11,128 nt of DNA from CAG-1000 sp964345385 (lineage in GTDB: Bacteria; Bacillota_I; Bacilli_A; RF39; UBA660): NCBI GenBank assembly GCA_964345385.1, contig CAYFQM010000021.1, forward strand, positions 1-11,128. The letters run 5' to 3'. Under the pieces are notes generated by a model, which saw only the letters and a list, made by a program, of their open reading frames with translations, was not told the DNA's origin and did no database searches. A program made the translations under genes and the position numbers. Of this stretch, positions 5,435 through 11,128 are shown one piece after another. The number at the start of each line of letters is the position of its first letter. The first letter of the stretch is position 1.

Positions 5435-7102
5435 TTAATGTGTAAGAATCATTGGAATAATAATTGGTCTTCTACCAGTTAATTCTATAATATGTGTATT
5501 AATTTCTAATATAATTCTGTTTTTTAAGTTTGTTATATTAAAATTATCACTATTTAGTTCATTTAAAGTAAGTTCCTTTACTTTATTTTGTATGTCTTTT
5601 ATTAATTCTTGATTTTCATTCACTACTACGAAACCTCTTGTAGTTATATTTGGTTCTACAGTCATCTTTTTGCTATTTTTATCAATATTTAATATTACAA
5701 CTAATACTCCATCAGTAGCCATAATTTTTCTATCTTTAATAATTTGCGATCCTACACCACCGATTCTGTTTCCATCAACATATATATCTTGAATATATAA
5801 AGAATCTTTTTTGTACACTTTATTATTTTTCATAGCAAGAATATCTCCGTTTTTTAATACAAATGTATTTTCTTCTTTAATTTCACAAGATATTCCTAAT
5901 TTAGCATGAGCTGAAAGCATTCTATATTCACCATGCATAGGCATAAAATATTTTGGTTTAAATAATCTAATTAATAATTTTAATTCTTCTTGTTTTGCAT
6001 GTCCACTTGTATGAACGTCATATTCACTTGTATTTGTATATACTTTAGCTCCTTTTAAATATAATTTATTAATTATTCTATTTATTGAAAGAGCATTACC
6101 TGGTATTGGTGAAGAAGAAAATATTACAACGTCATCTTTCATTAATATAATATTTTTATCAATTCCATTAGCTATTCTAGATAATGCCGCTAATGGTTCA
6201 CCTTGAGAACCAGTACATAACAAACAAACGTTTTGAGGTTTTAATCTATTTGCTTCTTCTGATGATATAAATATTCCATCATCTTTTATAAAACCACATT
6301 CTATAGCTATTTCAATACTGTTTACCATGCTTCTACCAAAGGTTACTATTTTTCTATTATTTTCTCTACAAGTATTTACTATATGACACAGACGATATAT
6401 ATTACTTGCAAATGTTGCTAGTATAATTCTTGAATTTGGATTAGCTAAAAATATTTCACCTAATGCGTCATCAACTACTGATTCACTAGCTGAAAAACCT
6501 GGTACTAAAGCATTTGTTGAATCACTTAATAATAATGTAACTCCTTGATCACCTATTTTAGCCATTTTATTAATATTAGCTATAGGACCAATAGGAGTTA
6601 AATCAAACTTAAAATCTCCAGTTTCAACTATTGTTCCATTAACTGTTTTAATTGACATACCATAAGACTCTGGTATAGAGTGTGTTGTTCTAAAAAACTC
6701 TATATCAAAATTATTTGTTTTAATATTTAATTCTTCATTAATAGTTATTAATTTAGGATTTTTTATATTTTTTTCTTTTAATTTATTTTTAATTAATTTT
6801 TCTGCGATTGTAGGTGCATATATAGTATCTATTTTAATACTTTGTAATAAAAAAGGTATACCTCCTATGTGATCTTCATGGCCATGAGTTATTATTAATC
6901 CTTTTATTTTATTTGCAAGAGGTTTTAAATGATTAAAATCAGCTAAAACATAATCGATTCCTAGTAAATCATCTTCTGGAAACATTACCCCACAATCTAC
7001 AATAAATAATTCATCATCATGCATTACAATATACATGTTTTTTCCAATTTCACCTAATCCGCCTAAAGCGCATATTAAAGTTTCATTATTGTCACTTTTC
7101 AT
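5435..7102 (-). CDS. rnjA: Ribonuclease J
   Basis: RNase J is a metallo-beta-lactamase/beta-CASP ribonuclease with 5'-to-3' exonuclease and endonuclease activity, central to mRNA decay and rRNA maturation in Firmicutes. The 555 residues match the family. Zinc ligands are intact: HGHEDH (73-78), His141 in TTHSIPES, Asp163 in ETGDFKFD and His389 in PMHGEYR. The beta-CASP domain follows, with CTGSQGEP (295-302) and the HTSGH phosphate-binding motif (363-367); the C-terminal oligomerisation region is present. With all catalytic residues kept it should be active. J1 versus J2 cannot be decided from sequence alone; the rnjA name is used by default. The start follows GAAGGGA on the minus strand. It runs opposite to its neighbours, with a strong extended -10 promoter. 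Confidence 0.95.
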   Translation of the reverse strand: MKSDNNETLICALGGLGEIGKNMYIVMHDDELFIVDCGVMFPEDDLLGIDYVLADFNHLKPLANKIKGLIITHGHEDHIGGIPFLLQSIKIDTIYAPTIAEKLIKNKLKEKNIKNPKLITINEELNIKTNNFDIEFFRTTHSIPESYGMSIKTVNGTIVETGDFKFDLTPIGPIANINKMAKIGDQGVTLLLSDSTNALVPGFSASESVVDDALGEIFLANPNSRIILATFASNIYRLCHIVNTCRENNRKIVTFGRSMVNSIEIAIECGFIKDDGIFISSEEANRLKPQNVCLLCTGSQGEPLAALSRIANGIDKNIILMKDDVVIFSSSPIPGNALSINRIINKLYLKGAKVYTNTSEYDVHTSGHAKQEELKLLIRLFKPKYFMPMHGEYRMLSAHAKLGISCEIKEENTFVLKNGDILAMKNNKVYKKDSLYIQDIYVDGNRIGGVGSQIIKDRKIMATDGVLVVILNIDKNSKKMTVEPNITTRGFVVVNENQELIKDIQNKVKELTLNELNSDNFNITNLKNRIILEINTHIIELTGRRPIIIPMILTH

Positions 7103-7138
7103 AAATTCATCCCTTCAAAACGTTAAATTTGTATAAGT

Positions 7139-7167
7139 ATTATATCAAATAAATTTTTAATTGTCTA
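7139..7167 (-). promoter_or_regulatory. rnjA promoter
   Basis: On the minus strand TAGACA (7162-7167), exactly 17 bp, then TATAAT (7139-7144) preceded by TGA, which makes an extended -10. This is one of the best promoter matches in the window. Its -35 box touches the weak -35 of the divergent ftsY promoter. Confidence 0.78.
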
Positions 7168-7194
7168 GATTAAAGAAAATATAAATGATACAAT
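7166..7194 (+). promoter_or_regulatory. ftsY promoter
   Basis: An extended -10, TGATACAAT (7186-7194), has a weak -35 TAGATT (7166-7171) at 17 bp. The predicted start near 7201 is 21 bases before ftsY, leaving room for the AGGAGG at 7212-7217. Confidence 0.5.
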
Positions 7195-7221
7195 GTAAGT
7201 GTATATTATTTAGGAGGGTCT

Positions 7222-8196
7222 ATGAGTATATTTAAAAAAATAAAGAATGTATTTAGTAATTTAGATAATAAAGATGAAAATTTAGAAGTATATGAATATG
7301 GTCTTTCTAAAAGTAGAAAAGATTTTGTAAATAAATTATCTATTCTGGGTATTAAATATACTAAAATTAATGATGAATTATATGATGAATTAGAAGAAAT
7401 ATTAATTGAAGCTGATATTGGAGTAAATACTGTTATAGATTTTGTAGATAGATTAAAGAAAAGAGTAAATAGTGAAAAAATAGAAAGTTTTGATTATTTA
7501 AAAGAATTAATAGTAGATGAATTATTTTTAATATATGTAGAAGGTTCTATTTTATCTTCTAAGTTAAATTTAATAGATGATGAATTAAATGTGCTTTTGT
7601 TTGTTGGAGTTAATGGCGTTGGTAAAACAACTAGTATAGCTAAAATTGGTAAAAAATTAATAAATGAAGGTAAAAAAGTAATGTTAGTAGCGGGAGATAC
7701 TTTTAGAGCAGGAGCTAAAGAACAGTTAAATGAATGGGCTAATAAAATAGGGGCATCTTTTTATGGGGATGATAGAACAGATCCAAGTGCAGTTATATAT
7801 GATGGTATAAAAAAAGCTAAAAGTGAAAAATATGATGTTGTTTTAATTGATACTGCTGGAAGATTACAAAATAAAGTTAATTTAATGAATGAACTTGAAA
7901 AAATTAATAAAGTTATTACTGAAACAACTGGAAAAAGTCCAAATGAAACACTTTTAGTTATTGATGCATGTACTGGACAAAACGGAATAAGTCAAGCAAA
8001 AAAATTCAAAGAAATAACTGACATAACAGGAATTATATTAACTAAATTAGATGGTACTGCAAAAGGAGGTATAGTTTTAGCAATAAAAGAACTTGTTAAT
8101 ATACCAGTTAAGTTTGTAGGTTTCGGAGAAAAAGAAACTGATTTATTACCTTTTGATATTGAAAAATATATATATGGTTTATTTAAGGAGTTTTAA
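7222..8196 (+). CDS. ftsY: Signal recognition particle receptor FtsY
   Basis: FtsY is the membrane-associated SRP GTPase that docks ribosome-nascent-chain-SRP complexes at the Sec translocon. The 324 residues contain the helical N domain (about 25-110) and the GTPase G domain: P-loop GVNGVGKTT (129-137), DTFRAGAKEQL (159-169), DTAGR (210-214), TKLDGTAKGG (274-283) and GFGE (300-303). The acidic A domain of E. coli is missing; only about 20 residues, beginning MSIFKKIKNVF and possibly membrane-contacting, precede the N domain, as is common in Firmicutes. AKEQL in the insertion-box region and the short N-terminus fit FtsY rather than Ffh, and there is no Met-rich M domain. AGGAGG at 7212-7217 serves ATG 7222. 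The ylxM ATG follows its stop codon directly, so the two are surely cotranscribed. Confidence 0.96.
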   Translation: MSIFKKIKNVFSNLDNKDENLEVYEYGLSKSRKDFVNKLSILGIKYTKINDELYDELEEILIEADIGVNTVIDFVDRLKKRVNSEKIESFDYLKELIVDELFLIYVEGSILSSKLNLIDDELNVLLFVGVNGVGKTTSIAKIGKKLINEGKKVMLVAGDTFRAGAKEQLNEWANKIGASFYGDDRTDPSAVIYDGIKKAKSEKYDVVLIDTAGRLQNKVNLMNELEKINKVITETTGKSPNETLLVIDACTGQNGISQAKKFKEITDITGIILTKLDGTAKGGIVLAIKELVNIPVKFVGFGEKETDLLPFDIEKYIYGLFKEF

Positions 8197-8484
8197 ATGA
8201 ATAATAGAGAAAAAATAGTTGAATTATATTTGATATATGGTAATTTATTAACAAATAATGAAAGAAGTTATTTTGAATATTATTATTATGAAGATTATTC
8301 TTTAAATGAAATAGCTCAGAATCATTTAGTAACTAAATCAAATGTTAGTAAAGTGATTAATATAGTTATTAAAAAATTAAAATATTATGAAGAAAAATTA
8401 AATATACATAAAAATCATAATAAAATAAAAGAAATATTAAAAGATAATAAAAAATTATTAGAAAAAATAGATGAATTATTATAA
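8197..8484 (+). CDS. ylxM: YlxM/p13-type DNA-binding SRP-operon protein (UPF0122)
   Basis: YlxM is a small helix-turn-helix protein normally encoded with ffh or ftsY and thought to modulate SRP. This 95-residue product (family about 105-120) has the sigma-70 region 4-like pattern EDYSLNEIAQNHLVTKSNVS (32-51), followed by a helix and a Lys/Glu-rich coiled-coil tail (58-95). Its ATG follows the ftsY stop immediately; AAGGAG at 8185-8190, inside ftsY, gives 6-base spacing. ffh, the usual next gene, does not follow; a 35-residue membrane peptide does. The family call rests on motif plus context. Confidence 0.85.
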   Translation: MNNREKIVELYLIYGNLLTNNERSYFEYYYYEDYSLNEIAQNHLVTKSNVSKVINIVIKKLKYYEEKLNIHKNHNKIKEILKDNKKLLEKIDELL

Positions 8485-8515
8485 ATAGTGTATTATATAA
8501 GTAAGGAGAATATTT

Positions 8516-8623
8516 ATGAAAAATAATGGATGGGGATATGGAGCACTTTTATTAGCTATTTCATTATTTATAATATGTTTAATAATAGTCGCTATTCTTA
8601 TATCAGAAAGTGGAATATTTTAA
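8516..8623 (+). CDS. 35-residue single-pass membrane peptide, resembling YjcZ-type small proteins
   Basis: The product begins MKNNGWGYGALLL, continues as one hydrophobic helix (about 10-30) and ends SESGIF. The Gly/aromatic N-terminus before a single helix resembles the small YjcZ family of Firmicutes, which is often annotated as sporulation-related without proof; this is a resemblance only. Translation support is strong: AAGGAG at 8503-8508 is 7 bases before the ATG, and 26 of the 29 bases up to and including its ATG match those at recA. It may be transcribed with ftsY-ylxM or from a TATTAT-like box near 8491. Function unknown. Confidence 0.65.
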   Translation: MKNNGWGYGALLLAISLFIICLIIVAILISESGIF

Positions 8624-8632
8624 TAGTTATAA

Positions 8633-8962
8633 ATGATATCAATAGGAAAAAAAATAATGTATTTATGGGGTTGTATAGTTTTTTTGGTATGGAGTGCAAT
8701 AATATTACTAGGTAATATTGGTACTGATATTAATTTATATAAATATAAAAAACAAATAGTTAACAGTACTGAAAAGTTTTTAAAAGACGCTAATATTAAA
8801 ATTAAATATAATACTTATGATTATATTTATGTGCAAGAATTAATAGATGAAGGATACTTAAAATATAATAAATATATTGACAAGTATTGTTTTGAAAAAG
8901 TTAAAGTAACTAATAAACTAATATTTAAATATAAATATGAAATAATAACTACTTGTAAATAG
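8633..8962 (+). CDS. Small membrane-anchored protein with pilin-like layout, unrecognised
   Basis: 109 residues: a short basic N-terminus (GKKIM), one hydrophobic segment (about 9-28), then a soluble part with a helix-like stretch (YKKQIVNSTEKFLKDANIKI), a VQELIDEGYLK motif (67-77) and two cysteines (86 and 108) near the C-terminus that could form a disulfide outside the cell. The order (anchor, helix, ELIDxGYL, short strands, C-terminal Cys) recalls minor pilin/pseudopilin-like proteins, but no prepilin peptidase site (GFTxxE) is present, so I give no function. ATG 8633 has no ribosome binding site; ATG 8657, with AGGA at 8644-8647, is an alternative start that keeps the anchor. It ends with TAG, the only one among the intact genes here. 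The slipin promoter overlaps its 3' end. Confidence 0.6.
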   Translation: MISIGKKIMYLWGCIVFLVWSAIILLGNIGTDINLYKYKKQIVNSTEKFLKDANIKIKYNTYDYIYVQELIDEGYLKYNKYIDKYCFEKVKVTNKLIFKYKYEIITTCK

Positions 8963-8982
8963 TTATTATATTTTGATATAAT
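8953..8982 (+). promoter_or_regulatory. Promoter of the SPFH/slipin gene
   Basis: TTGTAA (8953-8958), an 18-bp spacer and TATAAT (8977-8982) with an upstream TGA giving an extended -10, as at rnjA. The start is expected near 8989, close to the AGGAGG at 8992-8997. The -35 lies inside the end of the upstream gene. Confidence 0.65.
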
Positions 8983-9006
8983 TAATTAGAAAGGAGGAGT
9001 GGTAAT

Positions 9007-9777
9007 ATGTTTAAAATAATTGCTTTAATAGTTGTATTTATTTTATCTAGTATTAGACAAATTAATGAGTATGAAATAGGTGTAAAGTTTACTTTAGGAA
9101 AGTATAGTTCAATTATGAAACCTGGTTGGCATTTAGTTTTTCATATATTTCAATCTTTTAAGAAAATAGATATTCGTGTAAAAGCTATTGATGTTCCAGA
9201 ACAAGAAACTATTACTAAAGATAATGTATCTGTTAAGATAAATGCTGTTATTTATTATAAAATATTTGATGCTGCTAAGGCTATATTAGAAGTAGAAAAC
9301 ATTTATTATTTAGTTGGTCAATTAGCTCAAACTACAATGAGAAATATAGTTGGTTCTGTTTCATTAGACGAACTTTTATCAGAAAGAGAAAAATTATCTG
9401 ATTCAGTATGTAAAATAATAGATACTGCAACCGCACCATGGGGAGTAAAAGTAGAAAATGTAGATTTTAAAGAAATTTCTTTACCTGAAGATATGAAAAG
9501 AGTGATTGCAAAAGTAGCTGAAGCAGAAAGAGAAAAAGCTGCTGTTATTACAAAATCTAAGGGTGAAATTGAAGCATCAAAAAATTTTGCAGTAGCTGCT
9601 GAAACAATGGCAGGAATTCCAGGAGCTTTACATTTAAAAACCTTATCTACTATTAATGATTTAAGTAGTGATCAATCAAATACATTAGTATTTTGTATTC
9701 CAATTGAAGTATTAAGAGCGTTTGAAGGAAATAAAGTTGATCCAACAAAAATAATAGATAAAATAAATAAAAAATAA
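9007..9777 (+). CDS. SPFH/Band 7 slipin (stomatin-like) membrane scaffold protein
   Basis: SPFH proteins oligomerise under the membrane and organise lipid or protease microdomains. The 256 residues have an N-terminal hydrophobic hairpin (about 3-16), the Band 7 domain (about 20-170) with IRQINEYEIGVKFTLGKYS, the KPGWHLVF turn (39-46) and the VPEQETITKDNVSVKINAVI stretch (63-82), then an Ala/Glu-rich coiled coil (165-205, AEAEREKAAVITKSKGEIEA), GIPGALHLKTL (203-213) and a C-terminal LVFCIPIEVL strand. This is the slipin subgroup pattern rather than flotillin or HflK/C. AGGAGG at 8992-8997 precedes ATG 9007. Slipins are often paired with an NfeD protein; none adjoins it here. It has its own promoter and a weak hairpin after it. 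Confidence 0.92.
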   Translation: MFKIIALIVVFILSSIRQINEYEIGVKFTLGKYSSIMKPGWHLVFHIFQSFKKIDIRVKAIDVPEQETITKDNVSVKINAVIYYKIFDAAKAILEVENIYYLVGQLAQTTMRNIVGSVSLDELLSEREKLSDSVCKIIDTATAPWGVKVENVDFKEISLPEDMKRVIAKVAEAEREKAAVITKSKGEIEASKNFAVAAETMAGIPGALHLKTLSTINDLSSDQSNTLVFCIPIEVLRAFEGNKVDPTKIIDKINKK

Positions 9778-9797
9778 AAGTTATTATATGTTTAAAG

Positions 9798-9829
9798 AAT
9801 TATTAATTAAATTAATAATTTATTTTTTA
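9798..9829 (+). terminator. Weak AT-only hairpin after the slipin gene
   Basis: AATTATTAAT (9798-9807), loop TAA, ATTAATAATT (9811-9820), then a T-rich tail with six T in a row. Without G-C pairs the stem is weak, but its position 20 bases after the stop fits a terminator. Confidence 0.4.
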
Positions 9830-9918
9830 TAAAAAAGAAGTGTTTTATCATTTTAAGGCATATATATTTATTAAGAGTATCATAAGATATTTTTTTATTT
9901 GGCTAAAGGAGGGTTTTG

Positions 9919-11058
9919 ATGAAAAAAATATTGATTTTTATTTTATGTACCTTGTTTCTTAGTAACATAAGAGCTTATACTTATTCAGATTGGAGTACTG
10001 TAAGGCCGGATGATGATCCTAATTTTATTATAAGCGAAAAAAGATATAAGTGGTATAAAAATGAAGAAAGTAATATAGAATATTTAAAAAGAACAGATAT
10101 TTTAAATAAAAATGTAGATTATAATGATTACATATTTTCAGAGTATATTGATTTAGGTATGTGGATTATAGATGAAAATGAAGATATATTTATGGAAGTA
10201 GAGCAAAAAACATTATATTTAAATGAAAATGATATTACTGATATTTATATTTATAATATTAAGGGAAGTTCTTTGAAAATGTCTGAAATAGAAGCGGGTT
10301 GCATTAATGAACAAAATAATGAAAAAAATATTAGTGCGTTTGAAAATATCTCCCATTTAATAAATGGTAATATTAATGATTATCAAATAATACCTGAAAA
10401 TGTTAATATTAATATTAAAGTATCAAACTCATGTGATATATATGATTATAAATTGGATTTTCAATTTATTTCTGAAGATGATGAAAGTTCATTTGAATTG
10501 GTTTTTGATAATAAAGATAGAATAACGATATATAAAGAAATAATTGAGTTAGATAAATGTGAAGAAGGCTGTTTATATAATTATGTATTAAATAAAAATT
10601 ATGATTATAATATAGAGTACATTGTAGATACTTATAAATATAAACAAAAATTATATAGAACTTACGACATTGAAAGAGTATATGCTGATGACTATCATAC
10701 TTATATGGAAGGATATATAAAAGATGAAGATAATTATATAGTTTATTATAGAAGTATATTAGATGATATAATATATTATAATTTGCACAATCAAATAGTT
10801 GAAAGTGAATATTGTCAAAGCAAAGAGTTTTGTACATCTCGTATAAGAGTTAAAAACGAAGTTCTTCCCCCTGAAGAAGAACAAATTATAGAAGCAAAAG
10901 AAAATCAAGAGAAAGAAGTACTTGATTTAGAAACTAATGTTATAGATGAAATCAAAGTTCCAAAAACAATGGATAACATTATGTGGTATGTTATTGCATG
11001 CATTATTATAATAAACTTGTTTCTTATATTATTTTATTATATAAAAAAATACAATTAA
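9919..11058 (+). CDS. Unrecognised secreted surface protein with C-terminal membrane anchor
   Basis: 379 residues: a signal peptide (MKKILIFILCTLFLSNIRA, likely cleaved before YTYSDWS), a long acidic Asn/Tyr/Asp-rich ectodomain, an acidic stalk (315-347, PPEEEQIIEAKENQEKEV) and a C-terminal transmembrane helix (about 354-374) with tail YIKKYN. Six ectodomain cysteines, Cys128, 172, 214, 218, 299 and 305, include two close pairs (KCEEGC and CQSKEFC) that suggest disulfide loops. The beginning, YSDWSTVRP then ISEKRYKWYK, and the beta-rich DITDIYIYNIKGSSLKMSEI stretch loosely recall discoidin-like adhesion domains; this is a guess. ATG 9919 is preferred over TTG 9916: AGGAGG at 9907-9912 is 6 bases from ATG but only 3 from TTG. 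No sortase motif is seen. A surface or envelope role is likely; the exact function is unknown. Confidence 0.8.
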   Translation: MKKILIFILCTLFLSNIRAYTYSDWSTVRPDDDPNFIISEKRYKWYKNEESNIEYLKRTDILNKNVDYNDYIFSEYIDLGMWIIDENEDIFMEVEQKTLYLNENDITDIYIYNIKGSSLKMSEIEAGCINEQNNEKNISAFENISHLINGNINDYQIIPENVNINIKVSNSCDIYDYKLDFQFISEDDESSFELVFDNKDRITIYKEIIELDKCEEGCLYNYVLNKNYDYNIEYIVDTYKYKQKLYRTYDIERVYADDYHTYMEGYIKDEDNYIVYYRSILDDIIYYNLHNQIVESEYCQSKEFCTSRIRVKNEVLPPEEEQIIEAKENQEKEVLDLETNVIDEIKVPKTMDNIMWYVIACIIIINLFLILFYYIKKYN

Positions 11059-11076
11059 TATTTTTTATTAATTGTA
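11050..11076 (+). terminator. Possible hairpin over the stop of the surface protein gene
   Basis: TACAATTAATA (11050-11060) pairs exactly with 11066-11076 around a five-T loop, including the stop codon. It is not followed by a T-run, so termination is uncertain. Confidence 0.25.
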
Positions 11077-11091
11077 ATATTACTTATAATA

Positions 11092-11111
11092 ATTGTTAAC
11101 AATAATATAAT
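11092..11111 (+). promoter_or_regulatory. Possible promoter and palindrome for the next gene beyond the window
   Basis: A 12-bp palindrome ATTGTTAACAAT (11092-11103) is followed closely by a perfect -10 TATAAT (11106-11111). No good -35 is placed 17 bp upstream. The downstream gene lies outside the window, so this cannot be confirmed. Confidence 0.25.
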
Positions 11112-11128
11112 AGATAGAAAGATTATTA

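Noticed and set aside
8530..8715. A 61-residue plus-strand ORF
   Set aside because: It overlaps the 35-residue peptide and the 109-residue protein in another frame, has no ribosome binding site and its composition looks like a shadow.
9788..9832. A 14-residue hydrophobic peptide ORF MFKELLIKLIIYFL
   Set aside because: No ribosome binding site, and it overlaps the hairpin that probably ends the slipin transcript.
9916..9918. TTG start for the surface protein
   Set aside because: It would leave only 3 bases after AGGAGG; ATG 9919 has normal spacing and gives a standard MKK signal peptide start.
10466..10837. A 123-residue minus-strand ORF rich in Tyr, Leu, His and Ile
   Set aside because: It is antisense to the surface-protein gene; the Tyr/His-rich composition is what reversed AT-rich codons give, and there is no promoter or ribosome binding site.
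1..11128. CRISPR array, insertion sequence, prophage or toxin-antitoxin system
   Set aside because: No regular direct repeats with spacers, no transposase, integrase or phage-type genes, and no recognisable toxin-antitoxin pair were seen on either strand.

Overview
The window is a very AT-rich, gene-dense stretch of chromosome from what is most likely a small-genome, low-G+C member of the Bacilli/Mollicutes side of the Firmicutes. The evidence is the family resemblance of recA, yvcK, murF, rnjA and ftsY to Firmicutes versions, strong AGGAGG-type ribosome binding sites, and TTGACA/TATAAT-type promoters. Tryptophan is written TGG in every recognised gene and none needs TGA as a sense codon, so the standard bacterial code applies; this argues against true mycoplasmas. 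MurF shows that the cell makes peptidoglycan. A gut uncultured lineage (RF39-, Erysipelotrichia- or Acholeplasma-neighbour-like) is a reasonable inference, not a demonstrated fact.

Layout. (1) 1-307: C-terminal end of pgsA, apparently with a frame break near the window edge, closed by a strong terminator. (2) 380-1514: recA with its own promoter and a 25-bp inverted repeat containing a LexA-box-like sequence. (3) 1558-3454: a membrane-anchored VanY-type carboxypeptidase domain in which all three expected zinc ligands are replaced, overlapping by 8 bp the start of yvcK. (4) 3455-4097: a 643-bp stretch without an intact protein gene, holding a TGA-interrupted small membrane ORF, a terminator, tRNA-Ala(UGC) on the minus strand, two palindromes upstream of it and a minus-strand coding remnant. 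(5) 4098-5411 murF on plus, convergent with 5435-7102 rnjA (RNase J) on minus, sharing a bidirectional terminator. (6) 7103-7221: a compact divergent promoter region driving rnjA leftward and ftsY rightward. (7) 7222-9777: ftsY, ylxM (no ffh visible in this window), a 35-residue Gly/Trp/Tyr membrane peptide, a 109-residue single-pass pilin-like protein and an SPFH/slipin scaffold protein. (8) 9919-11058: an unrecognised surface protein with a signal peptide, six ectodomain cysteines and a C-terminal membrane anchor.

Functionally the window mixes housekeeping (phospholipid synthesis, recombination, RNA decay, SRP targeting, Ala tRNA) with a strong cell-envelope theme: MurF builds the peptidoglycan precursor, YvcK is a UDP-sugar-binding envelope regulator in the Bacillus family, the VanY-like protein probably binds but does not cut wall peptides, and FtsY/YlxM, the slipin and three unrecognised membrane or surface proteins act at the membrane. 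The most interesting point is the probable VanY pseudoenzyme translationally coupled to YvcK.
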